DNA from: Mesorhizobium sp. DCY119
Lineage (GTDB): Bacteria; Pseudomonadota; Alphaproteobacteria; Rhizobiales; Rhizobiaceae
Assembly (NCBI RefSeq): GCF_003590645.1
Contig: NZ_CP031834.1
Location: forward strand, 558,001 to 622,000
Length of the DNA: 64,000 nucleotides
Direction of reading: 5' to 3'
In this document: positions 17,712 to 25,827 of the stretch, piece by piece
How the letters are laid out: each line of letters starts with the position of its first letter
Numbering within the stretch: position 1 is the stretch's first letter
Notes under the pieces: generated by a model
Told to the model about the DNA's origin: nothing
Seen by the model: only the letters and a program-made list of their open reading frames with translations
Database searches by the model: none
Position numbers and translations under genes: made by a program

Positions 17712-19496
17712 TCAGCCTTCGACCGGAAGCGTCATCACGAAGCGCGCGCCCATGGTGTCGCCCGGCTTGGAACCCGGAATGTTTTCAGCACTCAAGGTGC
17801 CGCCATGCGCCTCGACGATCTGCCGGCTGATCGACAGGCCGAGGCCGGAGTTCTGCCCGAAGGCCTCGCTCGAAGGACGATCCGTATAGAACCGCTCGAA
17901 GATGCGGTCGATATTGTCAGCGCGTATGCCGGGACCATTGTCGTCGATCGTGACGATGTTGAACTTGCCGGCTCGCTCCAGCGAGATGGTGATCTGGCCG
18001 GTCTCTTCCGGAACGAAAGAGCGGGCATTCTCGATCAGATTGGTGATGACCTGGCCGATGCGAAGGTCGTGGCCGAGCGTGAAATAGCCTTTGACGCCCT
18101 GCGGCAGCTTCGCCGGCCTGAATTCTATGCCGACCTTGCGCTTGTGACGACCGGCATCCTGGGAGACGGCGACGAGATCGGAAATGAACTTCTTCAGGTC
18201 GATCCTGGCGGCGTCTTCACGCACAAGCTCGGCATCGAGACGCGAAGCGTCCGAGATATCGGTGATGAGCCGATCGAGACGCCGCACGTCATGCTGGATG
18301 ACTTCCATGAGGCGTCCGCGCGATGCCTCGTTCTTGGCCAGCGGCAGGGTTTCGACGGCGCTGCGCAGCGATGTCAGCGGGTTCTTCAGTTCATGCGAGA
18401 CGTCGGCGGCAAAACTCTCGATCGCCTCGATGCGGGCGTAGAGCGCATTGGTCATGTCGCGCACGGCGACGGAAAGATTGCCGATCTCGTCCTGGCGATC
18501 GGAGAAATCGGGGATTTCCTCGCGATTCTTGACGCCGCGGCGCACGCGCACGGCGGCAGCAGAAAGCCGACGCAGCGGATTGGCGATGGTCGAGGCAAGC
18601 AGCATCGAAAGGATCGCCGTCACCAGGGCAGCGATGCCGAAGACGCGCAGGATGGCCTTGCGCTCGGCAGCCACGATCTTGTCGATGTCGCCGCCTTCGG
18701 TCGACAGCATCAGCACGCCCATTACGGCGCGGAAGCGCTGGATGGGAACCGCGACCGAGACGATCTGCTCGCCCTGCTCGCTAACCCTGACGATCGTCGA
18801 CGGGCTGCCGGTCAGCGCGCTCATCACTTCAGGGAAAGATGCGCCATTGCCGCCGGGCTGCTCGCGGTAGACCGGCAGGTCGCCGTTGCGGAACAGGTCG
18901 AAGACGAACTTCTGCACGCGCTCCAGGAAATCGGGCTCCTCTTCCTGCACCGGCGGAAGATCGTAGCGCAGGATCTGCCCGCGCGAATAGAGATGCCGGG
19001 AGTCGAGCAGCAGATTGGCATCGCGGTCGTAGATGCGCGCGCGCGTCCGCGTCGGCGAAATCAGCCGCCTGAGAACCGGCGCCACGCGCTCCGGGTTGAT
19101 CGGAAAGTCGAGGCTGTCGAGTTGGTCCGATCCCGGCCCCAGGCTTTCGCCGGCCTGAAGCTCGAGCAGCTTTTCCGGGTCGATCCTGATCGTGTCCGTC
19201 TCGATCGTGGCCGAGGAGGCGATCGCGCCGGCGATGATCTCGCCCTGCGTCATCAGGCTTTCCACGCGGGCGTCGATCAGCCCGTCGCGAAAGGTGTTGA
19301 GATACATGATGCCGATGACGAGGACCGCCAGGCCGGCAAGGTTGAGGAAAAGGATGCGGCGCGTGAGGCTGGAGAAGACATGATGGCCGAGAAAGCGGCG
19401 CAACGGCACGGTCACGCGCCGCAGAAGCGAAGACGCCATCTTGCCCGGCCCGCGTGAGGCCGTTGCCGGTTTCTTGAGCTCGACCTCAATGGCCAT
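17712..19496 (-). CDS. chvG: Envelope-stress sensor histidine kinase ChvG (ExoS)
   Basis: Inner-membrane sensor kinase of 594 residues. The first membrane span is near 45-66 (LFLNLAGLAVLVIGIMYLN). A periplasmic sensor region follows to about 270, then a second span (VFGIAALVTAILSMLLAST), HAMP, an H-box with VSHELKNPLTSL (His near 368) and a HATPase domain with DNGPGI and GLGLSISRQIV. In Sinorhizobium, Agrobacterium and Brucella the ChvG/ChvI (ExoS/ChvI, BvrS/BvrR) pair senses acid or envelope stress and controls exopolysaccharide, motility and host interaction; periplasmic ExoR restrains the sensor in rhizobia. It lies downstream of chvI. Confidence 0.95.
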   Translation of the reverse strand: MAIEVELKKPATASRGPGKMASSLLRRVTVPLRRFLGHHVFSSLTRRILFLNLAGLAVLVIGIMYLNTFRDGLIDARVESLMTQGEIIAGAIASSATIETDTIRIDPEKLLELQAGESLGPGSDQLDSLDFPINPERVAPVLRRLISPTRTRARIYDRDANLLLDSRHLYSRGQILRYDLPPVQEEEPDFLERVQKFVFDLFRNGDLPVYREQPGGNGASFPEVMSALTGSPSTIVRVSEQGEQIVSVAVPIQRFRAVMGVLMLSTEGGDIDKIVAAERKAILRVFGIAALVTAILSMLLASTIANPLRRLSAAAVRVRRGVKNREEIPDFSDRQDEIGNLSVAVRDMTNALYARIEAIESFAADVSHELKNPLTSLRSAVETLPLAKNEASRGRLMEVIQHDVRRLDRLITDISDASRLDAELVREDAARIDLKKFISDLVAVSQDAGRHKRKVGIEFRPAKLPQGVKGYFTLGHDLRIGQVITNLIENARSFVPEETGQITISLERAGKFNIVTIDDNGPGIRADNIDRIFERFYTDRPSSEAFGQNSGLGLSISRQIVEAHGGTLSAENIPGSKPGDTMGARFVMTLPVEG

Positions 19497-19518
19497 GCAG
19501 TCACAAATCCCAGATCAT

Positions 19519-19558
19519 GGAGCCTCACCGGTTCTCACGAACCGGGACGGGGCGCTCC
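19519..19558. other. Hairpin between chvI and chvG
   Basis: Inner arms CCGGTTC (19528-19534) and GAACCGG (19539-19545) pair around a 4-base loop, and outer pieces GGAGC/GCTCC extend the fold. It lies in the 129-base gap between chvI and chvG and has no T-run, so it is unlikely to stop transcription. It could instead alter mRNA stability or the ratio of ChvI to ChvG. Its role is not known. Confidence 0.4.
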
Positions 19559-19625
19559 ACACTGCGAGCCTGATCCGAACCCGGTTCCCGCCTTCCCGGA
19601 TCATGGCCCGACGGTTCGCGGGCTG

Positions 19626-20327
19626 TTATGCCTCGCGGAACCGGTAGCCGACGCCGTACAAGGTTTCGATCATCTCGAAATCGTCATCGACAGCCTTGAA
19701 CTTCTTGCGAAGGCGCTTGATGTGGCTATCGATGGTGCGGTCGTCAACATAAACCTGCTCATCATAGGCCGAATCCATCAAGGCATCACGGCTTTTCACC
19801 ACGCCGGGGCGCTGCGCCAGCGAATGCAGGATGAGGAATTCGGTGACGGTGAGCGTGACGGGCTCGCCCTTCCAGGTGCAGGTGTGGCGCTCCTGGTCCA
19901 TGACGAGCTGGCCGCGCTCGAGCGAACGGGCCTGCTGGCTCGGCGTCTTGGCGGCCGCATCCCGGGCGCTGGCGCGACGCAGCACCGCCTTGACGCGTTC
20001 GACCAGCAGACGCTGCGAAAACGGTTTGCGGATGAAATCGTCGGCGCCCATCTTGAGGCCGAACAATTCGTCGATCTCATCATCCTTCGAAGTGAGGAAG
20101 ATGACCGGAAGATCGGTTTTCTGGCGCAAGCGGCGCAGAAGCTCCATGCCATCCATGCGCGGCATCTTAATGTCGAGGATGGCGAGGTTCGGCGGGCGAG
20201 CCGCCAGCCCCTCGAGCGCGGATGCGCCATCGGTGTAGGTCTCGACGCGATATCCCTCGGATTCCAGCGCGATCGAAACCGAAGTCAGAATGTTGCGGTC
20301 GTCATCGACAAGCGCGATTGTTGCCAT
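19626..20327 (-). CDS. chvI: Response regulator ChvI
   Basis: OmpR/PhoB-type regulator of 233 residues. The receiver domain has acidic residues DDD at 8-10 and phospho-acceptor Asp52 in [11 protein letters not shown] winged-helix domain covers about 130-230 and contains the typical [18 protein letters not shown] stretch. The ATG at 20327 is chosen because the receiver begins with [10 protein letters not shown]; a GGGAG site lies upstream. It is the partner of ChvG, encoded directly downstream. It is divergent from pckA, an arrangement known from Sinorhizobium, and the shared 368-base upstream region holds AT-rich palindromes. Confidence 0.96.
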   Translation of the reverse strand: MATIALVDDDRNILTSVSIALESEGYRVETYTDGASALEGLAARPPNLAILDIKMPRMDGMELLRRLRQKTDLPVIFLTSKDDEIDELFGLKMGADDFIRKPFSQRLLVERVKAVLRRASARDAAAKTPSQQARSLERGQLVMDQERHTCTWKGEPVTLTVTEFLILHSLAQRPGVVKSRDALMDSAYDEQVYVDDRTIDSHIKRLRKKFKAVDDDFEMIETLYGVGYRFREA

Positions 20328-20530
20328 ATCAAGCGGCTCCCTCATGTGCGGAGTGTCCCTTCTTGCGTCGGAAGGGGCTATTGGCGGACAAATTGGGTAC
20401 AAAATGTGGCACCGCCGCCGCTCCTTGTCGCATGGACCCTGCCCGCATACTCCCTCTTGGCGACCCGGCTTCGCCTGAATGCCAGATTAAAAATTGCATG
20501 CTTATTGTGCAACCCTAGCATCTTTCATTG

Positions 20531-20577
20531 GATATAAACGATTTAAAATATTTTCAAAATTTTTAAATCGATTAAAG
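20531..20577. promoter_or_regulatory. AT-rich inverted repeat in the chvI-pckA divergent promoter region
   Basis: Exact 10-base arms CGATTTAAAA (20539-20548) and TTTTAAATCG (20561-20570) flank a 12-base AT centre. The left arm extends to ATATAAACGATTT and the right arm to TTTAAATCGATTAAAG, both centred on CG as in LacI/GalR-type operators. The surroundings are GC-rich, so the block stands out. In Sinorhizobium pckA is controlled by the LacI-family regulator PckR, so a PckR-like site is a fair guess. A UP-type promoter element is another reading. Confidence 0.5.
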
Positions 20578-20695
20578 ATTTGAAATTACTTACCTTTTCT
20601 GTTTCTGACCACAATTGCCCTCCATGAGAGGAGGAATATGACGGCGGGTCATGTGCCCGAACATTGGCGCCCTTGTTATGGATGGAGAGCTGCGC

Positions 20696-22306
20696 ATGAG
20701 CGAGACCGGCAAACGAAACCCGAATTTCGGGATCGACAAATCCGGCCTGAACACCTCAGGCACCGTGCATTATAATTTCGGTGCCGCAGCGCTTTATGAG
20801 GAAGCGATTCGGCGCGGCGAAGCCAAGCTGACCGCGCATGGAGCCCTCGTGGCGGAGACCGGCCAGCACACCGGACGCTCAGCCAAGGATAAGTTCGTGG
20901 TGCGCGACGCGGCCACCGAACCGCATGTCTGGTGGGACAACAACAAGCCGATGTCGCCCGAGCATTTCGAGCTGCTGCTGTCGGATTTCATTGCCCATGC
21001 GGCTGACAAGGACCTGTTCGTGCAGGATCTGATCGGCGGCGCTGACGCGACGCAGAAGCTGCCGACGCGGGTCGTCACCGAATATGCCTGGCATTCGCTG
21101 TTCATCCGCAACCTGCTGATCCGCCCGGCATCGAGCGAACTCGACGCTTTCACGCCGAAGATGACGATCATCGACCTGCCGTCCTTCCGCGCCGATCCGG
21201 CACGGTACGGCTGCCGCACGGAAACCGTGATCGCGGTCGACCTGACGCGGATGATCGTGCTGATCGGCGGCACCTCCTATGCCGGCGAGATGAAGAAGTC
21301 GGTCTTCACGGCGCTGAATTATCACCTCCCGGTCAAGGGTGTCATGCCGATGCATTGCTCGGCCAATGAAGGGCCTGACGGTGACGCAGCCGTCTTCTTC
21401 GGCCTGTCCGGCACCGGCAAGACGACGCTTTCGGCCGATCCCGCGCGCACGCTGGTCGGCGACGACGAGCATGGCTGGGGACCGGAAGGCATCTTCAATT
21501 TCGAAGGCGGCTGCTACGCCAAGACGATCCGGCTTTCGGCGGAAGCCGAGCCTGAGATTTTTGCGACGACCCAACGCTTCGGCACCGTGCTGGAGAACGT
21601 CATCCTCGACGAGGCACGCGTTCCCGATTTCGACGACGGGCGGCTGACTGAAAACACGCGCTGCGCCTATCCGCTCGATTTCATTCCCAATGCCAGCGCC
21701 AGCGGCCGCGCCGGCCATCCCAAGAACATCATCATGCTGACCGCCGATGCCTTCGGCGTGATGCCGCCCATAGCCAAGCTGACTCCGGCGCAGGCCATGT
21801 ATCACTTCCTGTCGGGCTACACGGCAAAGGTCGCCGGCACCGAAAAGGGCGTGACCGAACCGGAAGCGACCTTCTCGACCTGCTTTGGCGCACCCTTCAT
21901 GCCGCGCCACCCATCGGAGTACGGCAATCTGCTGCGTGAGCTGATCGCCGCGCACGGCGTCGACTGCTGGCTGGTCAACACCGGCTGGACCGGCGGCGCC
22001 TATGGCACCGGCAAGCGCATGCCGATCAAGGCAACACGCGCGCTGCTTGCGGCTGCCCTCGACGGCTCACTGAACGGCGCGGAATTCCGCACCGACGCAA
22101 ATTTCGGCTTCGAGGTTCCCGTGACGGTTTCGGGCGTCGACAGCGCGATCCTCGATCCGCGCTCGACCTGGGCCGACAAGCAGGCTTACGACCAGCAGGC
22201 GAAGAAGCTCGTCAACATGTTCATCGACAATTTCGGCAAGTTCGAAACCCATGTCGATGCCAGCGTTCTGGGCGCCGCGCCGCGCATACTGGATGCAGCC
22301 GAATAG
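20696..22306 (+). CDS. pckA: Phosphoenolpyruvate carboxykinase (ATP)
   Basis: Key gluconeogenic enzyme of 536 residues that converts oxaloacetate and ATP to phosphoenolpyruvate and CO2 in the cytoplasm. The kinase P-loop [14 protein letters not shown] is near 236-249, followed by the metal-binding DDEHGW. The [17 protein letters not shown] and NTGWTGG stretches are typical of the ATP-dependent type. The ATG at 20696 has GGAGAG upstream; an earlier in-frame ATG 15 codons upstream has none. It is divergent from chvI and ends at a clear terminator. Regulation by carbon source through the AT-rich palindromes upstream is likely. Confidence 0.97.
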   Translation: MSETGKRNPNFGIDKSGLNTSGTVHYNFGAAALYEEAIRRGEAKLTAHGALVAETGQHTGRSAKDKFVVRDAATEPHVWWDNNKPMSPEHFELLLSDFIAHAADKDLFVQDLIGGADATQKLPTRVVTEYAWHSLFIRNLLIRPASSELDAFTPKMTIIDLPSFRADPARYGCRTETVIAVDLTRMIVLIGGTSYAGEMKKSVFTALNYHLPVKGVMPMHCSANEGPDGDAAVFFGLSGTGKTTLSADPARTLVGDDEHGWGPEGIFNFEGGCYAKTIRLSAEAEPEIFATTQRFGTVLENVILDEARVPDFDDGRLTENTRCAYPLDFIPNASASGRAGHPKNIIMLTADAFGVMPPIAKLTPAQAMYHFLSGYTAKVAGTEKGVTEPEATFSTCFGAPFMPRHPSEYGNLLRELIAAHGVDCWLVNTGWTGGAYGTGKRMPIKATRALLAAALDGSLNGAEFRTDANFGFEVPVTVSGVDSAILDPRSTWADKQAYDQQAKKLVNMFIDNFGKFETHVDASVLGAAPRILDAAE

Positions 22307-22327
22307 GCTCTTCCTCACCACACTTCG

Positions 22328-22354
22328 AAAAGGCCCGGTTCTGCCGGGCCTTTT
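22328..22354 (+). terminator. Rho-independent terminator after pckA
   Basis: AAAAGGCCCGG and CCGGGCCTTTT pair perfectly around a 5-base loop, followed by CTTTTT. It sits 22 bases beyond the pckA stop and before arfB. Confidence 0.9.
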
Positions 22355-22385
22355 CTTTTTGCGCGACGCGGGTCATCAGTAGCGC

Positions 22386-22823
22386 ATGAGCGCCGACGAA
22401 AAGATCATCATCGCCGAGGAAGCCGTCATCCACCCCGATGACCTCGAGGAGAATTTCATCCGCTCCTCCGGCCCGGGTGGCCAGAACGTCAACAAGGTGG
22501 CGACCGCCGTGCAACTGCGTTTCGACGCCAGGAACGCACCGGGGCTGAGCGAGCGTGTGCGTGAACGCACGATAAAGCTGGCCGGCCAGCGCGCGACCAA
22601 GGATGGCGTCATCGTCATCGAAGCCGGACGCTTTCGTACCCAGGAGCAGAACCGGGCCGACGCCCGCGCACGGCTGACGGAACTCGTCGCCAAGGCAGCC
22701 GAGCCGCCACCAAAGCCGCGCAGGAAAACAAAGCCGACGAAGGGTGCGGTTGAACGACGGCTGAAAACCAAGGCCGGCCGCTCCACTGTCAAGAAGCTGC
22801 GCGGCAAGGTCGAAAACGATTGA
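22386..22823 (+). CDS. arfB: Alternative ribosome-rescue peptidyl-tRNA hydrolase ArfB
   Basis: Release-factor-like protein of 145 residues with the catalytic GGQ at 31-33 (SGPGGQNVNK). The C-terminal tail is strongly basic (KPRRKTKPTKG, then KTKAGRSTVKKLRGK), the part that threads into the empty mRNA channel of stalled ribosomes. It frees nascent chains from non-stop complexes without a stop codon. It lacks the codon-recognition domains of RF1 and RF2, and its length fits ArfB (YaeJ). It is probably transcribed on its own, as a terminator lies before it. Confidence 0.94.
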   Translation: MSADEKIIIAEEAVIHPDDLEENFIRSSGPGGQNVNKVATAVQLRFDARNAPGLSERVRERTIKLAGQRATKDGVIVIEAGRFRTQEQNRADARARLTELVAKAAEPPPKPRRKTKPTKGAVERRLKTKAGRSTVKKLRGKVEND

Positions 22824-22931
22824 GCAAGCCGGCCGCCCGAGAGTGACGAATTTCAATCACTGCTTTCAATTTCTCGCGACAGATGCAAAATTCGCGTTGC
22901 GGATCAATGCGGCAGCAAGGAGATACTGACC

Positions 22932-23453
22932 ATGGGTATGTTCGATTTTGTGAAGAATGTCGGCAAGAAGCTGGGATTCGGCGACGACGATGAGAAAGTG
23001 GCAACTGCCGAAACGCTGAAGAAGGAGCTCGATTCCCACAAGCTCGGCACCGACAAGGTTCAGGTCGAAATCCAGGGCGACAAGGCGGTCCTCAAGGGCG
23101 TCGTGGCAGACCAATCGGTCTTCGAGAAGGCCATCATTGCGGTCGGCAACACGCTCGGCGTTTCCAAGGTCGAGGCCGGTGAGTTGAAGGTCGTCGCGCC
23201 CGAGAGCGGGCTGAAGCTCGACGGCAATGTCGACATGAACGCGGTGGTTGCGGCGGCAACGCCGGCCAAGGAGCCCGTTTTCTACACAGTCAAGAAAGGC
23301 GACAATCTCTGGAAGATCGCCGAATCCCAGTATGGCAAGGGCAAGGGCGCGAAGAACACGCTCATCTTCGAGGCCAACAAGCCGATGCTGACCCACCCCG
23401 ACAAGATCTATCCCGGCCAGGTGCTGCGCATCCCCGATATCGCGCAGGCCTGA
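22932..23453 (+). CDS. BON-LysM domain protein (Kbp/YgaU type)
   Basis: Soluble protein of 173 residues with no signal peptide. It begins MGMFDFVKNVGKKLG, a hallmark of the YgaU/Kbp family. A BON domain covers about 25-90 and a LysM domain about 116-170, starting YTVKKGDNLWKIAESQYG. The Escherichia coli homologue is a cytoplasmic potassium sensor; other members are described as LysM peptidoglycan-binding proteins. The two domains, their order and the length match Kbp well. GGAG lies upstream of the ATG. The gene is monocistronic, ending at a hairpin. Confidence 0.9.
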   Translation: MGMFDFVKNVGKKLGFGDDDEKVATAETLKKELDSHKLGTDKVQVEIQGDKAVLKGVVADQSVFEKAIIAVGNTLGVSKVEAGELKVVAPESGLKLDGNVDMNAVVAAATPAKEPVFYTVKKGDNLWKIAESQYGKGKGAKNTLIFEANKPMLTHPDKIYPGQVLRIPDIAQA

Positions 23454-23473
23454 ACGGCATCAAAGTTTGCATC

Positions 23474-23500
23474 AGAACGGCGGCCCAGAGCCGCCGTTCT
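23474..23500 (+). terminator. Hairpin terminator after the BON-LysM gene
   Basis: Perfect 10-base arms AGAACGGCGG and CCGCCGTTCT around a 7-base loop, then CATTTCT. The T-run is short but the stem is strong and lies 20 bases beyond the stop codon. Confidence 0.75.
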
Positions 23501-23563
23501 CATTTCTGGCTTCACGTCGCCAAAGGGCTGTCAGCATTGGCGAAAAACAGCCCCTCACCCTTA

Positions 23564-23589
23564 CCCTCTCCCCGCAGGCGGGGAGAGGG
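23564..23589. repeat. REP-like palindrome CCCTCTCCCC/GGGGAGAGGG
   Basis: Exact 10-base inverted arms around the loop GCAGGC, preceded by CCCCTCACCCTTA. Units of the form CCCTCTCCCCGC..GCGGGGAGAGGG are common intergenic repeats in Rhizobiales and other proteobacteria. It lies between the converging BON-LysM gene and coaA, where it can also act as a transcript end for coaA. Confidence 0.8.
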
Positions 23590-23617
23590 GGTCGTCAGCG
23601 TTGCGGCCGCAAAGACT

Positions 23618-24577
23618 CTAAAGCTTCCTCAGCGCCACTTCCTCGACCAGATGATCCTCGCCCTTGCGCAGGATCAGGTCGGCGCGCGGGCGGGTCGGGA
23701 GGATGTTTTCCCTGAGGTTCTTCAGGTTGATGTTGCCCCACAAGCCCTCGGCGATCGCCTTGGCGGAATCCTCGGACAGTTGCGAATAACGATGGAAGAA
23801 AGACTCGGGATTGCGGAACGCCGTCTCCCTCAGCCGCATGAAACGCTTGATATACCAGCTGTGAATCAGCTCTTCCTCGGCATCGATATAGATCGAAAAA
23901 TCAAAGAAATCCGAGACGAAGGGGACGAAGTTGCCGTCCTTCGGCAGCTCTCGCGGCTGCAGCACATTCAGCCCTTCGAAGATTAATATATCAGGCCGAT
24001 CGATGGTGACGAACTCGCCGGGCATGACGTCATAGGTCAGGTGCGAATAGAGCGGCGCGCGAACATCGCGCTGGCCCGACTTGATCGCTGACAGAAAACG
24101 CAGCAGCGCGCCGACATCATAGCTGTCGGGAAAGCCCTTCCGCTCCATCAGGTTCTCGCGGCGCAGCACCTCGTTGGGCAACAGGAAACCGTCGGTCGTC
24201 ACCAGATCGACCTTCGGACTCGACGGCCAGCGCCCGAGAAGCTCCTTCAGGATACGGGCCGTCGTGGATTTGCCGACCGCAACCGAACCGGCCATGCCGA
24301 TGATGAAGGGCGTCTTGGCGACCTGGTCGCCGCTGAAAAAGGCCTGTCGCTGGCGAAACAGCAACTGGCTCGCCTCGACATGGGCGTAGAGCAGACGCGA
24401 CATCGACAGGTAGATGCGGCGGACCTCGTCGAGATCGATCGGGTCGTAGAGCGAGCCTAGCCGCTTGACCTCGTCCGCCGTCAGGGTCATCGGCGTATCG
24501 GCGCGGAATTCGGCCCATCGCTCGGCCGAAAAGAACCGGTAGGGCGAATATTTTACGGTCGGAGCGAGTTGATCCAT
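23618..24577 (-). CDS. coaA: Type I pantothenate kinase
   Basis: Bacterial type I CoaA, 319 residues, first enzyme of coenzyme A synthesis: it phosphorylates pantothenate with ATP in the cytoplasm. The P-loop GSVAVGKST is near 97. Typical stretches YSHLTYDV and [13 protein letters not shown] follow, and the C-terminal [17 protein letters not shown] is a family signature. It lies 9 bases below hisE and is likely the last gene of the his operon. Feedback inhibition by CoA is a property of the family. Confidence 0.97.
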   Translation of the reverse strand: MDQLAPTVKYSPYRFFSAERWAEFRADTPMTLTADEVKRLGSLYDPIDLDEVRRIYLSMSRLLYAHVEASQLLFRQRQAFFSGDQVAKTPFIIGMAGSVAVGKSTTARILKELLGRWPSSPKVDLVTTDGFLLPNEVLRRENLMERKGFPDSYDVGALLRFLSAIKSGQRDVRAPLYSHLTYDVMPGEFVTIDRPDILIFEGLNVLQPRELPKDGNFVPFVSDFFDFSIYIDAEEELIHSWYIKRFMRLRETAFRNPESFFHRYSQLSEDSAKAIAEGLWGNINLKNLRENILPTRPRADLILRKGEDHLVEEVALRKL

Positions 24578-24586
24578 CGCTTACCC

Positions 24587-24934
24587 TCAGCTTTGGTTGC
24601 GCGAGGCTTTCTCGGCAATCCCGGACTGGCCGGTCCTTTTTTCGAGCTCCGCAAGCACGTCCGACAGCGGCACGCCGGCAACCGCCAGCACGACCAGCCA
24701 ATGATAGAGAAGATCGGCGCTTTCGGAAACGAGGTCCTGTTTATCGCCCTTCACGGCAGCGATGACCGTTTCGACGGCTTCCTCGCCAAGCTTCTTGGCG
24801 GCGCGTTCCATGCCCTGGGTAAAGAGCTTGGCGGTCCATGACGACGGATCGCCCGAACGGGCGCGCTCAGTGACGATGCGTTCGAGATCATCCAGGGAAA
24901 AACCGGTCATTCGCATCTCGGCGAGAGAGGTCAC
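24587..24934 (-). CDS. hisE: Phosphoribosyl-ATP pyrophosphatase
   Basis: Second step of histidine synthesis: hydrolysis of phosphoribosyl-ATP to phosphoribosyl-AMP. The protein has 115 residues and the all-alpha MazG-like fold with [14 protein letters not shown] and [14 protein letters not shown], which carry the metal-binding acidic residues. HisE and HisI are separate here, as is usual in alphaproteobacteria. The GTG start at 24934 overlaps the hisF stop (GTGA); an internal ATG at MRMTGF is an alternative start. Confidence 0.95.
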   Translation of the reverse strand: MTSLAEMRMTGFSLDDLERIVTERARSGDPSSWTAKLFTQGMERAAKKLGEEAVETVIAAVKGDKQDLVSESADLLYHWLVVLAVAGVPLSDVLAELEKRTGQSGIAEKASRNQS

Positions 24935-25716
24935 GCGGCAGCATCCAGCCGCATCGGCAGGCCTGCTTTTGCCATGTAGTCCTTGGCCTGCGCAATGGTG
25001 TAGGTGCCAAAATGGAAAATGGAAGCTGCCAGAACGGCAGTGGCATGGCCATCGCGGATGCCTGCGACCATGTGCTCAAGCGTGCCGACGCCGCCCGAGG
25101 CGATCACCGGCGCGCGCACCGCATCGGCCACCGCGCGCGTAAGCGAGATATCGTAGCCGGCCTTGGTGCCGTCGCGATCCATGGAGGTCAGCAGAATTTC
25201 GCCGGCGCCGAGATCGACGACCTTTCGCGCGAACTCGATAGCGTCGATGCCGGTCTTCTCGCGGCCACCATGGGTGAAGATTTCCCAGCGGTCGCCCTCG
25301 CCCGGTAGCGAGACCTTCTTTGCATCGATGGCAACGACGATGCACTGGTTGCCAAACTTGTCGGCAGCCTCGGCGACGAAATCGGGATTCTTCACCGCCG
25401 CCGTGTTGATAGACACCTTGTCGGCGCCGGCCAGCAGCAGCTTTCGTATATCAGCCACCTGGCGCACGCCGCCGCCGACGGTCAGCGGCATGAAGCACTG
25501 CTCCGCCGTGCGGGCGATGACATCGAAGATGGTTTCGCGGTTGTCGGACGATGCGGTGATGTCGAGGAAGCAAAGCTCGTCGGCACCGGCCGCATCATAG
25601 GCCTTGGCCGCCTCGACCGGATCGCCGGCGTCGATCAGGTCGACGAAGTTGACGCCCTTGACGACGCGGCCGTCCTTGACATCGAGACAGGGAATGACAC
25701 GGGCTTTGAGGGTCAA
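24931..25716 (-). CDS. hisF: Imidazole glycerol phosphate synthase cyclase subunit HisF (TTG start)
   Basis: TIM-barrel enzyme of 261 residues that joins PRFAR with ammonia from HisH to make imidazole glycerol phosphate and AICAR. The catalytic Asp11 lies in [13 protein letters not shown] and the second catalytic aspartate in [13 protein letters not shown]. The frame starts with TTG at 25716, with GGAGG 7 bases upstream. The first 15 codons also occur in an upstream copy at 25778-25823, where the start is ATG, and that copy opens a short leader frame ending over the TTG (see 25713-25823). The enzyme itself looks complete. Confidence 0.95.
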   Translation of the reverse strand: MTLKARVIPCLDVKDGRVVKGVNFVDLIDAGDPVEAAKAYDAAGADELCFLDITASSDNRETIFDVIARTAEQCFMPLTVGGGVRQVADIRKLLLAGADKVSINTAAVKNPDFVAEAADKFGNQCIVVAIDAKKVSLPGEGDRWEIFTHGGREKTGIDAIEFARKVVDLGAGEILLTSMDRDGTKAGYDISLTRAVADAVRAPVIASGGVGTLEHMVAGIRDGHATAVLAASIFHFGTYTIAQAKDYMAKAGLPMRLDAAA

Positions 25717-25823
25717 AGGACGGCCTCCATTTTTGTTTGCGCGTCCTCGCCGCTTCGCGGCTGCGGGCGTCGCGGGGCGTCCTTGACGTCGAGACAGGGA
25801 ATAACGCGGGCTTTGAGGGTCAT
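25671..25823. repeat. Imperfect 46-bp direct repeat of the hisF 5' end
   Basis: Bases 25671-25716 (start of hisF) and 25778-25823 match at 42 of 46 positions and have the same orientation, 107 bases apart. They differ at the first base of the start codon (TTG versus ATG) and at three third-codon positions, all synonymous (CGT/CGC, GTC/GTT, GAT/GAC). The 61 bases between them include a GCCGC-TTC-GCGGC hairpin (25749-25761), which resembles palindromic intergenic repeat units. The picture fits insertion of a repeat unit with duplication, or recombination with a diverged hisF copy. Confidence 0.9.
25713..25823 (-). CDS. Leader ORF made from a duplicated hisF start
   Basis: Frame of 36 codons that starts at ATG 25823, with GGGAG 8 to 10 bases upstream. 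It begins [15 protein letters not shown] exactly like HisF, then leaves homology ([10 protein letters not shown]) and stops at a TGA overlapping the TTG start of hisF. The overlap suggests that ribosomes ending here could restart on hisF. It may be the former hisF start, cut off by the duplication, and the peptide probably has no catalytic role. Whether it is translated is not known. Confidence 0.5.
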   Translation of the reverse strand: MTLKARVIPCLDVKDAPRRPQPRSGEDAQTKMEAVL

Positions 25824-25827
25824 TGCA

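Noticed and set aside
17679-19457. A 592-codon frame on the plus strand
   Set aside because: Antisense to chvG; composition of a shadow frame.
20539-20574. CtrA box (TTAA-N7-TTAA) upstream of chvI/pckA
   Set aside because: The TTAA pairs here are spaced by 5 or by many more bases, not 7.
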